Shown: positions 7,349 through 14,842, numbered from the stretch's first letter. The stretch is 17,469 nucleotides of DNA from an uncultured bacterium (GCA_900553205.1 USCK01000021.1:1-17469); one strand, 5' to 3'. Numbers and translations are program-made. The notes: generated by a model from the letters alone, not told the origin.

Positions 7349-7915
7349 ATGATACCTCGTTCATTAACATATAAAGCTCCAAAACAAATACCACAAAGGT
7401 TAATATATAAAACACCATTGGAAGATACATATATTTATAAAATGGCAGATACTAAAACGGGTAAATATGTCGGCAGTATGATTGGGAATATTTCTCAAGA
7501 GTTTATGGGTTCATCGTTTTATCCTAGTTTGGAGAGCTATAAATCGTTTTTCATAAGAATTTTAAATATTAAATCAAAACGAGAAGGGCATGGTTCAAGT
7601 TTTATAAAATTAGCCTATAATGAAAGTCGCAAAAATGGTGGAGGAGGTAAAATACATCTAATTGCTAGTAGTTGTTTTGATCCAAAAGCTTCGCCACATG
7701 TGTTTTATAGAAAATTAGGTTTTACTTCAAGATATTCTGAATCAATAAAAACTATTGATAATGCAATAAAAAATAAAAAAAAATTATCGTATAAAGATAT
7801 TATAGATATACCAATGTACTTGCCAGATGAGGCAATTAAAAATTTTGCTAATAAATCAAATGTAAAACAAAATAAAACTTCTGTTTGGCAAAGGATAAAA
7901 AACTTATTTAAGTAA
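7349..7915 (+). CDS. GNAT-family N-acetyltransferase-like protein
   Basis: 188 aa. The acetyl-CoA-binding motif A is visible: strand FFIRILNIKS followed by KREGHGSSFI (G80, G82) and helix, then a beta strand KIHLIAS and motif B SPHVFYRKLGF with Tyr120, the usual place of the general acid. The N-terminus (1-25) is basic, Pro-rich and probably unstructured, and the C-terminal tail (about 150-188) is Lys/Asn-rich ending in an amphipathic WQRIKNLFK. The acceptor substrate is unknown; GNAT enzymes modify small amines, ribosomal proteins, or in toxins aminoacyl-tRNA. It is downstream of the XRE gene, which raises the alternative of a toxin-antitoxin-like pair, but the GNAT-toxin partner is normally RHH, so I give this low weight. 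Its last 12 bases overlap the DJ-1 remnant tail to tail. Confidence 0.8.
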   Translation: MIPRSLTYKAPKQIPQRLIYKTPLEDTYIYKMADTKTGKYVGSMIGNISQEFMGSSFYPSLESYKSFFIRILNIKSKREGHGSSFIKLAYNESRKNGGGGKIHLIASSCFDPKASPHVFYRKLGFTSRYSESIKTIDNAIKNKKKLSYKDIIDIPMYLPDEAIKNFANKSNVKQNKTSVWQRIKNLFK

Positions 7916-8466
7916 CTGAATGAATTGTTTTAACCATTCAGGATGCGCAGGCCATGCCGGTGCTGTTACAAGGTTTCCATCTGTTACTGCATTTGTTGCT
8001 GTTTCATTTGGCTCAATCCATTCCCCACCAGCAGAAATGATATCAGGTTTTAAAGAAATATATGCAGTACATTTACGTCCTTTTATTGCATTTGCAGTTA
8101 GCAAAACTTGAGGGCCATGGCAAATGCGATTGGCAGATTATGTTCTACAAAATGTTTAACTGTATGTATAACTTTGTCATCCAATCTGATATATTCAGGA
8201 GCTCTACCACCAGGGATAACCAAAGCATCATAATCAGAAGCAGCAAAATCAGAGAAATTTTTGTTTAAAACAAAATTATGACCTCTTTTTTCTGTATAAG
8301 TCTGATCGCCTTCAAAATCATGAATCGCCGTTTTAATAATATCTCCAGCTTGTTTTTTAGGACATACAACATCAACATTATGTCCTAACATTAATAATGC
8401 TTGATATGGAACCATTAGTTCATAATCTTCTACAAAATCTCCTGCTAATATCAATATTTTTGCCAT
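7904..8466 (-). pseudogene. DJ-1/PfpI-family protein (DJ-1D glyoxalase III-like), frameshifted at the active site
   Basis: Two adjacent frames together encode a complete DJ-1/PfpI protein. The first (8466 to stop at 8098) has AKILILAGDFVEDYELMVP with the active-site Glu, GDQTYTEKRGHNFVLN and VIPGGRAPEYIRLDD, then goes out of frame after HNLPIA. The second (about 8117 to stop at 7904) carries on with CHGPQVLLTANAIKGRKCTAYISL and DGNLVTAPAWPAHPEWLKQF. The join falls exactly before the nucleophile Cys-His (TGCCATGGC). The family has PIAAICHG there, so a 4-base loss (an Ala codon plus one base) explains the gap. As read, the product ends MALKFC and lacks the Cys elbow. The ATG at 8466 has AAGGA 9 bases upstream. 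It is the last gene of the minus-strand run, 12 bases after the metallophosphatase. Close likeness to plant DJ-1D is from memory. Confidence 0.88.
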
Positions 8467-8478
8467 TTTATAAAATCC

Positions 8479-9456
8479 TTATTTCTTTATTTCAAATGTA
8501 TTATTTTGATCCTCAGGATTACCTGCAAGGAAGGATGCACCCATAACCTTAATTTTTGCTGTGTTTAATGTGTCTTTTAAACGAGTTTGTTTTGTATAAA
8601 CATCAACAACAACTTTTTTCTTTTGATTATTTATGTTAATTATTCTAAATGCACAAGGATAAGTTACAAGTGATGGTGTGTCTATATACAAAACATTATC
8701 TTCTTGTATAATCTTTGAACCGTGATAATGTCCAGAGCATACGATTATTGGATTTTTATGTTTGTGTAACAATTCCATAACTTCAAATCTGTTAGTTAGT
8801 CTGTGACTTTCGCTATTATAAGGTTCAACGATAGGAACGTGAGTACATATTATGATGATATCGTTTTTTGCATTTTTTAATTCGTTATCAAGCCATTGCA
8901 ATTCTTCAGGATAGATTTCACCTTGAGTTGTTACTCGGTTAAGAATAATTGTATCTAAGCAAATAACCTTATACCCTTTCTTTGGGGAAAAAGAGTAATA
9001 AGGACCTTTATATGAAAAGTTTGGATTATGTCCACATAGAATATCAAAAAATTCAGATTTTGACATTTTAAACTCTTGCACATCATGATTACCCAACAAA
9101 CCATACCAAGGAGCCTTCAAACAGTTTGCTTTGTTTATAAATTCTAAAAGCTGAGAGGTTTTAGGCTTGTTTACCAAATCCCCTGTGAACATTACAAAAT
9201 TAACACTTGGAGTTTCATTTATCTGCATTATTACATCATCTAAAATCTTTGGTGACGAGCTTAAAACCTTATAACTCGTATCACTCTCAAACGATGAATA
9301 ATGGGCATCACTGACTTGTGCAAATTTTAAATTTGAATTGCTGGCATTACAAACTTGAACCCCAAGCCCACAAGCAAGTAACAGCGTAAATGTCCAGTTT
9401 ATAAGCTTTTGGAAAAATGTTTCTTGTTTTTTTGTTTTTCTACGGCGTTGCTTCAT
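8479..9456 (-). CDS. Membrane-anchored or secreted calcineurin-like metallophosphatase
   Basis: 325 aa. All metal-binding motifs of the metallophosphoesterase fold are present in order: DAH at 50-52, GDLVNK with Asp93, GNHD at 122-125, His206 in ICTHVP, and GHYH at 242-245. The N-terminus is strongly basic (KQRRRKTKK) followed by a hydrophobic stretch (about 20-36), i.e. a signal anchor or long signal peptide, so the catalytic domain lies outside the membrane. Closest resemblance is to the cyclic-nucleotide/3',5'-phosphodiesterase (Icc-like) and purple-phosphatase group; the substrate is not determinable. Its ATG overlaps the stop of the TPR gene as TAATG, so the two are translationally coupled and probably functionally linked in the envelope. 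Confidence 0.9.
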   Translation of the reverse strand: MKQRRRKTKKQETFFQKLINWTFTLLLACGLGVQVCNASNSNLKFAQVSDAHYSSFESDTSYKVLSSSPKILDDVIMQINETPSVNFVMFTGDLVNKPKTSQLLEFINKANCLKAPWYGLLGNHDVQEFKMSKSEFFDILCGHNPNFSYKGPYYSFSPKKGYKVICLDTIILNRVTTQGEIYPEELQWLDNELKNAKNDIIIICTHVPIVEPYNSESHRLTNRFEVMELLHKHKNPIIVCSGHYHGSKIIQEDNVLYIDTPSLVTYPCAFRIININNQKKKVVVDVYTKQTRLKDTLNTAKIKVMGASFLAGNPEDQNNTFEIKK

Positions 9457-10847
9457 TACTTACATACCTTATTCAATTCTTGACGAACTTTGTTTTCGTT
9501 GTCAGTATCTGATGTAACATTATATATTCTGATTTTAGCTTCTAGCAGTTGTTTATTTTTAGGTGATAATTTCAAACCCTTATCTAATATAGCTATAGCC
9601 TTGTTCTTGCCTGCATAGTCTAAATATATTCCACTCAAATCAACATAATCTTGAGTAGTCATCGGATTCATAGAGTCTAAAGCCTTTATCAATTTATCGT
9701 AATTCTCCATATCACCCATATTTTTATAAACCAATGCTATATTATAAAAATAAATAGGTCTTGCATAAGGCTTGATAGAAGCATCTTGAAACGCTTTGAG
9801 TGCTTTTTCGTTATCCTTTAATGTCAAATAATTTTGACCAATTTCGTTCAAAACTTCGCCTGATGGATTTGGAATAGTTTTTAAAGCATCAACTGCGCCC
9901 TTTGGATTGTTAAGCAAAGTTTCGACAGAAGCTAACGCAATTCTATAATCTATACAATTATTCATCATAATAGCCTTGATTATATATGTTTGTGCCATAT
10001 TATAATCTTTTAATCGGATATAGTTTTTATACTTCATATAATATGAATAATCATCTTTAGGTGAAAGCTCTATATATCGGTCAAGAGCAGAATTTGCCCA
10101 AGCATAATCTTTTGTTGAATAATAAATATCAGCTTGTTGTAAATATGTCAAAGCAAAATCAGGTGCGATTTGAGATGCAGAATTAAGAGCCTTGAGCGCA
10201 TCTTGATACTTACCTTCTTTTTTATTCAAAACTCCCAATAAATAATAAGCACAATAATCCTTCTTATTCTTTTCTATTGCTTGGTTCAAATATTTGTGAG
10301 CCTTTACATAATCGTTATCAGAAATTAATACTTGAGCATAATTATCTAAAGGTGTAAATGTCGGGTGTAATTGATTAGCCTTCTTAAAAGCAGATTCGGC
10401 TTTTGATTTATTATTCAGTTTCAGGTATGTCAAACCCAAATTGTTATATGCAAATCTGTTTTTAGAATTACATTTTACAGCAGACAAAAAAGCTTCTTTT
10501 GCTTTTTCGTAATCTGATTTTTTGTAATAATCACGTCCCTGTTCATTGTATTTGTCAGAAGTCTTAACGCCAGAATTGGTACATGCCGGTCTGATTATGA
10601 TTTTGCTATCAAGAGTCGTTTCGTTCAAAAAACCGTCAGGTGGCAACATTTTTATTAACAAACAATTTGCCCCGTAGTGAGTGGGATTCTTGGCTAAGAT
10701 GAGTTTCAGGTATTCTTTAGCTTGACCAAAATCACCTGCTGCATAGAAGTTTTTTGCCATATCAAGACAATCCTCCGTTGCTTCATCGGCATAGATAGGC
10801 GCACTTAGCAAAGTCATTAATAAAATTAATAGTATAGACTTCTTCAT
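9456..10847 (-). CDS. Exported tetratricopeptide-repeat protein
   Basis: 463 aa. A standard signal peptide (MKKSILLILLMTLLSAPIYA, cleavage before DEAT) leads into TPR repeats along most of the length, recognisable by blocks such as YYKKSDYEKAKEAFLSAVK, AYNNLGLTYLKLNNKSKAES, YYLLGVLNKKEGKYQDALKA and NEIGQNYLTLKDNEKALKAF; roughly nine to ten units. TPR solenoids bind peptides or partner proteins, so a periplasmic scaffold role is likely. It is not a lipoprotein (no lipobox Cys). There is no Shine-Dalgarno site before the ATG at 10847; a TATAAT lies exactly 7 bases upstream, so it may also be made from a leaderless transcript as well as by read-through from speE 21 bases upstream. Coupled to the metallophosphatase through TAATG. 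Confidence 0.9.
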   Translation of the reverse strand: MKKSILLILLMTLLSAPIYADEATEDCLDMAKNFYAAGDFGQAKEYLKLILAKNPTHYGANCLLIKMLPPDGFLNETTLDSKIIIRPACTNSGVKTSDKYNEQGRDYYKKSDYEKAKEAFLSAVKCNSKNRFAYNNLGLTYLKLNNKSKAESAFKKANQLHPTFTPLDNYAQVLISDNDYVKAHKYLNQAIEKNKKDYCAYYLLGVLNKKEGKYQDALKALNSASQIAPDFALTYLQQADIYYSTKDYAWANSALDRYIELSPKDDYSYYMKYKNYIRLKDYNMAQTYIIKAIMMNNCIDYRIALASVETLLNNPKGAVDALKTIPNPSGEVLNEIGQNYLTLKDNEKALKAFQDASIKPYARPIYFYNIALVYKNMGDMENYDKLIKALDSMNPMTTQDYVDLSGIYLDYAGKNKAIAILDKGLKLSPKNKQLLEAKIRIYNVTSDTDNENKVRQELNKVCK

Positions 10848-10854
10848 AGCAAAT

Positions 10855-10860
10855 ATTATA
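10855..10860 (-). promoter_or_regulatory. Candidate -10 box giving a leaderless TPR-gene transcript
   Basis: TATAAT on the minus strand (10860-10855), then the 7 bases ATTTGCT, then ATG. The spacing is identical to that at the XRE gene. It sits in the gap between speE and the TPR gene. No good -35 hexamer was found. Confidence 0.45.
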
Positions 10861-10868
10861 CTACAAAC

Positions 10869-11708
10869 TTACTTTGTAATATCCTTCAAGTAGTTAGGTA
10901 ATGCAAAACGAGCATAGTGATAATCTTTGTTGTAAATCTTACAAGATTTTGTAATATCACTTTCTCTATCTTCTGCAAAATATGATAACGGTTCAACATC
11001 TACTGAACAGAATGCCCAAGCCCAATATCCACCAGGGTATGTTGGAATATTTGAAGTATATGTTGAACAAATTGGAAAAACTTTTTTGAGAAGTTTGTAC
11101 ATTTTGCTTATTTCTTCTTTGTTTACAACAGGTGACTCAGATTGAGCAGCTAATATACCACCTGCCTTTAAAGATTTTCTCACATTAGTATAGAAATCTT
11201 CTGTAAACAATCCTTCACCGGGTCCCATTGGGTCTGTTGAATCTATAAGAACAACATCGTATTCATTTGTTTTATCTTTAATAAATTCGATTGCGTCCTC
11301 AACTTTTATTTCTACTTTAGGGTTATCAAGTTCACAAGCCATACTAGGTAGATATTTTTTGCAAGCATCAATAACCATACCATCAATTTCACATAGAACA
11401 ACTTTTTCTACTGTTTTATGTTTCAAGACTTCTCTAACGGTTCCACCGTCACCACCACCGATAACCAGAACTGATTTAGGTGCTTTGTGGTGCATCATAG
11501 GAACATGTGCAATCATTTCATGGTAATGATATTCGTCCCCTTCGGTACACATCATTAAATCATCAAGAGTTAAAAATTTACCAAGTGTACTGTCTGATTC
11601 AATAATCTCTACTTTTTGGAATTCAGATTTGTCTGAGAATAATACATTTTTCTTTTTTATTGCAATTCCAAATCCAGCTGGTGTTATTTCTTGATAAAAT
11701 TCTGTCAT
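10869..11708 (-). CDS. speE: Spermidine synthase (polyamine aminopropyltransferase)
   Basis: 279 aa, normal length. Transfers the aminopropyl group from decarboxylated SAM to putrescine in the cytoplasm. Signature motifs are intact: LDDLMMCTEGDEYHYHEM, the SAM-type nucleotide site VIGGGDGGTVREVLKH (G84-T90), CEIDGMVIDACKKYLP, the catalytic loop DSTDPMGPGEGLFTEDFY (Asp156, Asp159), and the late YPGGYWAWAFCS. The start overlaps the stop of the HIT gene as ATGA, with AGGAGA 9 bases upstream inside the HIT coding end, so translation is coupled. No speD or other polyamine gene is in the window. Confidence 0.95.
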   Translation of the reverse strand: MTEFYQEITPAGFGIAIKKKNVLFSDKSEFQKVEIIESDSTLGKFLTLDDLMMCTEGDEYHYHEMIAHVPMMHHKAPKSVLVIGGGDGGTVREVLKHKTVEKVVLCEIDGMVIDACKKYLPSMACELDNPKVEIKVEDAIEFIKDKTNEYDVVLIDSTDPMGPGEGLFTEDFYTNVRKSLKAGGILAAQSESPVVNKEEISKMYKLLKKVFPICSTYTSNIPTYPGGYWAWAFCSVDVEPLSYFAEDRESDITKSCKIYNKDYHYARFALPNYLKDITK

Positions 11709-12025
11709 AATTTAATATCTCCTGATAAAATGTGTATATGTAAATGGAAAACTTCCTGTCCGGCTTCTTTTCCTGTATTAATAACGGTTCTATATGATTT
11801 GATACCTTCTTGTTTTGTAACCCTTCTGACAATATTCATCAGTCTGCCGAGTAACTCAACATCTTCAAGTTCGTTCAAACTCTCAACATGCAGTTTCGGA
11901 ACAACCAGCATGTGAATTTTTGCTTTCGGATTAATATCATTAAATACAACGGCATCATCATCTTCATATACAAATTTAGTATTAAAGTCACCGTTTATAA
12001 TCTTACAAAAAATACAATCTGTCAT
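11705..12025 (-). CDS. HIT-family nucleotide-binding hydrolase/transferase
   Basis: 106 aa. The histidine triad HLHIH is at 94-98 near the C-terminus, with the family's N-terminal CIFCKIINGDF (Cys4, Cys7), the segment VYEDDDAVVFNDINPKAKIHMLVVPKLHV, and GQEVFHLHIH. It is of the Hint/PKCI type, which hydrolyses purine nucleoside phosphoramidates. The C-terminus after the triad (ILSGDIKL) is short and lacks the GGR/WPPG tail of many homologues. Start ATG at 12025 has GAGAGG 5 bases upstream. It is the first gene of the minus-strand run to DJ-1 and overlaps speE by 4 bases. Confidence 0.93.
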   Translation of the reverse strand: MTDCIFCKIINGDFNTKFVYEDDDAVVFNDINPKAKIHMLVVPKLHVESLNELEDVELLGRLMNIVRRVTKQEGIKSYRTVINTGKEAGQEVFHLHIHILSGDIKL

Positions 12026-12100
12026 AAAAACCTCTCTTTATTCTAAGAGTACATTAAACAAATATCTGAGTAAACAAATGTTACATTCCTGCTTAATAAA

Positions 12101-12131
12101 AGCAAAAAATATATTTAGAGGTCTTATATAG
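12101..12131 (+). promoter_or_regulatory. Shared upstream element, copy B (before the kinase-like gene)
   Basis: AGCAAAAAATATATTTA followed by GAGGTCTTATATAG. It matches copy A (7315-7345) at 26 of 31 ungapped positions. Here it lies 15 bases before the ATG, and a separate AAGGA (12134-12138) follows it, so in this copy the element itself is upstream of the ribosome-binding site and looks like a promoter or operator rather than a translation signal. Confidence 0.7.
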
Positions 12132-12146
12132 ATAAGGATATCAATT

Positions 12147-13373
12147 ATGAGAATAAATAATCAAACATACGGTTTGACTTATGCTTTAAATACAAAATCA
12201 AATCAACCGAAAGAAACAAAAACATATAATAATAAATTCGTTTCAGCACCTTCTGAAAGTATAATCGCATCAAAGGGACTTAATTTTAGGTCAAAAACTT
12301 TAAATCAACTTTATGATGAATACAACTGGTACATTAACAATGACCATACACCTGCTATTGATGCTTTTTTAAAGATAGATGATGACAAAGATTCTATGGA
12401 CGGCTTTTTAGGTGCTATTTTAAATACTGATGATAGAAGTTATCAATTTATAGATAGTGTTGTAAGGCAACCAAGAAATACCGGTAAAATAACAAAAAAA
12501 TTGTCTGATAAAGTTGGTGCTTGTTCTCAAAATATAATACCGTTTATTCCAACAAGCCCATATAGAAAAGCTTATAATAACTATTTAGAAAAGAAGTATG
12601 AAAATTCACATACATTATCAGAATTGTTAAGAGTTCGTCCTGATTGGAAAGGGGACAAGTTAATAGAAAAACATAGAAATCTTAAAGGAAATGATTCTCT
12701 AGAGATTGGTTCAATTCCGAGAGAATTCCCAAACAATCATTTGTTCCAAATCGCAGATTATTTGCAACCATATATGGAAAAAGGTGTGAAACTTTCTAAA
12801 GATATTAATAGTTTAAAACTTGATAATAGAAATTATGAGTTTCAGTTTTTCACAGAGGGAAAATCTGATAAAAACGTGTTTGGGGTATTTACTCCAGAAC
12901 ATAAAAAATATGTAATAAAAATGGCTGATCCCGAAAGACGAAGTTTAGATGCACCTTTTTCTTTAGGTACATTGGCAAAAATAGATACTTATTTGACAAC
13001 GAACAGAAGTCGAAATTCTGCACCTCTTTGTTATTATAATCATGATAGAAACTTATCAGTATATAAATATATTGAACATACACCAATTTCACATTCTGTT
13101 GCAAAGAGCGATATGGATACTATAGCAAAGCATATTCCTGATTTTGGAGCATTGGGTCTAACTTATAATGATACAGTTGGGGATAAAAATTATTTTCTTC
13201 TGGATAGAGATTCAAACGAAGACTTACATACCACAGAAGGGTTTGATGATGCGGTCAAAAATGGAGAATGGATATCTGTTGATAATGACCATGTGACATA
13301 TAGTTCAAGGTTGCAACCTTCAAATCCAAAATATACAGCATCATTACCGAATGCAATGCAAATGTTCTTCTAG
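12147..13373 (+). CDS. Unknown protein with divergent protein-kinase-like C-terminal half
   Basis: 408 aa, no known family. The first 45 residues are Asn/Lys/Ser-rich and probably disordered; 50-220 is helical and unrecognised. From about 230 it resembles a kinase fold: KNVFGVFTPEHKKYVIKM with Lys258 in the place of the VAIK lysine, a hinge-like SVYKYIEHTPIS (304-315), a possible catalytic loop LTYNDTVGDKNYFLLD (Asp342, Asn348) and ISVDNDHV (Asp379 or 381) where the metal-binding DFG Asp would be. The Asp-Asn spacing is one residue longer than usual and the stretch to the last Asp is long, so activity is uncertain. No signal peptide. AAGGA lies 8 bases before the ATG. It is preceded by shared element B, divergent from HIT, and its stop overlaps that of the winged-helix regulator. 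Confidence 0.7.
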   Translation: MRINNQTYGLTYALNTKSNQPKETKTYNNKFVSAPSESIIASKGLNFRSKTLNQLYDEYNWYINNDHTPAIDAFLKIDDDKDSMDGFLGAILNTDDRSYQFIDSVVRQPRNTGKITKKLSDKVGACSQNIIPFIPTSPYRKAYNNYLEKKYENSHTLSELLRVRPDWKGDKLIEKHRNLKGNDSLEIGSIPREFPNNHLFQIADYLQPYMEKGVKLSKDINSLKLDNRNYEFQFFTEGKSDKNVFGVFTPEHKKYVIKMADPERRSLDAPFSLGTLAKIDTYLTTNRSRNSAPLCYYNHDRNLSVYKYIEHTPISHSVAKSDMDTIAKHIPDFGALGLTYNDTVGDKNYFLLDRDSNEDLHTTEGFDDAVKNGEWISVDNDHVTYSSRLQPSNPKYTASLPNAMQMFF

Positions 13374-14458
13374 CTTAGAGTTTCTGCATATTTAGGATTT
13401 ACTGCAAGCCATCTGAATGTTTGTTCCTCAATATCTGGCATGTCAATTACAAATATGCCACCGTATCTGCCTCTTGAAAAACGCAAAATTCCTTCTTTTG
13501 CCAAATTGTTTAATGCTTTTCTGATAGTATTCGGACTCAAATCCATTTGCTCTGAAAATTGTTTTATTGTCGGAAGTTTTGAACCGATACTATAATTTTC
13601 AGAAATAATCCTTTTTATTTTATTTTGTGTTTTTTGGTAATGATAAAAAGCTGTTTCTTGAGCAGGTGCAAAGATTGACATTTCTCGTCTTGGCTCAAAA
13701 GCCGAATTCATAGAAGTATTGGTAACTATTGTGCCGTAAGTTCCTCTGCGTGATAACAACATGTTTTCTTTTTCCAAGAGTTTTATTGCATTATGAACAG
13801 TTTTTACACTTACATTCATTTTTTGAGCAAGTTCTGTGTTTGAAGGTAATTTCTCACCTATTTTAAAGTTTTCTGAAACATATTTTTTTAAATCTTTTTT
13901 TACTTTATCTACCAAAGTTTCTGTTGAATGTGATTTTTGCACTTTAAAATCCTTATTTTTAAGTATTAAACAATTATCTGTTGCTTCCAGTATTTTGTTC
14001 GAAACCAGCTTATCAATCGCAACTCTTACGGTATTAAGAGAGATGTTTGTCAGTTGAGATAGTTTTCTTGCAGAAACAAACTTGTCCCCGAGATTCAGGT
14101 CTGATGAAAGAATAAAATCTTTTATAATTTCAGCTGCAATATCTGCCTTTGAGGTTTGTTTTCTTAATGTAATATCATTTTTGTTAGTAATAATTGCCCC
14201 AACTCTCTGTTTTAAAAATATATAATGCTTATTTTCTAATATCTTAAAAACATTTTGAACAGTACCCAGACTAACCCCCAAGTGATAGGCAAATTCTGCT
14301 TTTGTCGGCAACAAAGAGCCTTCCAAATCGTTTGAATCAAGCCAGCCCATTAACCAATTTGCAATAGCCTCTGTTTTTACTGTATTTTGCAATACAGGTA
14401 ATGGTCTGTTTATATCAGACACTGTAAGTTTTGCAAGTTTATTTTTTTGACAATTCAT
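13370..14458 (-). CDS. Regulator with four tandem GntR-type winged helix-turn-helix domains
   Basis: 362 aa made of four successive GntR-like DNA-binding domains: about 28-92 (LLPTKAEFAYHLGVSLGTVQ), 104-168 (KFVSARKLSQLTNISLNTVR), 182-247 (KLPSNTELAQKMNVSVKTVH) and 273-338 (KLPTIKQFSEQMDLSPNTIR). Each has the family order of helix, K-L-P-S/T, helix-turn-helix, recognition helix, then a beta wing; domains 1, 3 and 4 end in the wing motif R-x-G-x-x-G-x-I (for example SRRGTYGTIV, SRGRYGGIFV), which in domain 2 is degenerate. No FCD, UTRA, aminotransferase or other effector domain is present, unlike ordinary GntR regulators, which have one such domain and dimerise. Start ATG at 14458 has GAAGG 5 bases upstream and a TATAAT at 14484-14479. 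It is convergent with the kinase-like gene. Confidence 0.88.
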   Translation of the reverse strand: MNCQKNKLAKLTVSDINRPLPVLQNTVKTEAIANWLMGWLDSNDLEGSLLPTKAEFAYHLGVSLGTVQNVFKILENKHYIFLKQRVGAIITNKNDITLRKQTSKADIAAEIIKDFILSSDLNLGDKFVSARKLSQLTNISLNTVRVAIDKLVSNKILEATDNCLILKNKDFKVQKSHSTETLVDKVKKDLKKYVSENFKIGEKLPSNTELAQKMNVSVKTVHNAIKLLEKENMLLSRRGTYGTIVTNTSMNSAFEPRREMSIFAPAQETAFYHYQKTQNKIKRIISENYSIGSKLPTIKQFSEQMDLSPNTIRKALNNLAKEGILRFSRGRYGGIFVIDMPDIEEQTFRWLAVNPKYAETLS

Positions 14459-14478
14459 AGTAACCTTCTTTTTCTAAT

Positions 14479-14484
14479 ATTATA
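14479..14484 (-). promoter_or_regulatory. -10 box of the winged-helix regulator gene
   Basis: TATAAT on the minus strand (14484-14479), predicting a start near 14472 and a short leader of about 13 bases holding the GAAGG site. The -35 region is A/T only and not recognisable. Confidence 0.55.
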
Positions 14485-14577
14485 CTATAAATATAAAAAC
14501 AAACATACATTTTTTACAAAAATTTAATTTCAGATAAAAATCTTCTTGCTTCGCTTGCTGAATTACGATTTTTCCAT

Positions 14578-14598
14578 AAAAAAAAGCCTCCAAGGCTT
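14578..14598 (-). terminator. Rho-independent terminator on the minus strand, end of an unannotated transcript
   Basis: AAGCCT (14584-14589) and AGGCTT (14593-14598) form a 6-bp stem with a 3-base loop, followed on the minus strand by eight T in a row (14585-14578, partly in the stem). No protein gene on the minus strand ends here, so it implies a small RNA. Confidence 0.75.
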
Positions 14599-14722
14599 AA
14601 AATACTATCAATATAAAAAAGTTAGTAAAAATCAAAAGATGTAAGTCAGCCACTCCTCAAGTCCAAAAATAAAAAATTTTGTTTTCAATCTAGAAAATAC
14701 CTAGTCGTAACTAACTTACATA
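14578..14722 (-). ncRNA. Candidate structured small RNA, minus strand
   Basis: Upstream of the terminator at 14578-14598 two 11-base arms pair on the minus strand, 14721-14711 (ATGTAAGTTAG) with 14649-14639 (CTGACTTACAT), enclosing a loop of about 60 bases that contains GGACTTGAGGAGTGG. The one non-Watson-Crick position is a U-G wobble in the minus-strand RNA but an A-C clash in the plus-strand RNA, which points to the minus strand. I do not recognise the family; it lacks SRP, RNase P and tmRNA signatures and I cannot match it to 6S RNA. The 5' end is uncertain: a further hairpin (GATAA...TTATC, 14740-14754) lies upstream and could belong to it. No protein reading frame of note is present. 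Confidence 0.5.
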
Positions 14723-14813
14723 TACAGTTTAACAATTTTCGATAAGAGTTTTATCATTCTTAGGAGTTATTTATTTGGTATTTGTATAATCTAAAGGAAT
14801 TAATTTTTAGGAC

Positions 14814-14842
14814 TTGAAAAAAACATATCTTTATTTTAGAAT
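14814..14842 (+). promoter_or_regulatory. Promoter of tRNA-Gly
   Basis: TTGAAA (14814-14819), a 17-base spacer, and TAGAAT (14837-14842). The predicted start near 14849 is 16 bases upstream of the mature tRNA 5' end, a normal length for a tRNA precursor leader. Confidence 0.75.

Noticed and set aside
7349..7915. XRE plus GNAT pair as a toxin-antitoxin module
   Set aside because: GNAT toxins usually pair with RHH antitoxins; here the GNAT gene has its own upstream element shared with an unrelated gene, and the protein has extra N- and C-terminal tails. Not excluded, but not supported.
14578..14722. 6S, SRP or tmRNA identity for the minus-strand RNA
   Set aside because: None of the diagnostic sequences (SRP GGAA-type loop, tmRNA ends, RNase P core) is present, and the length and fold are not a clear match to 6S RNA.
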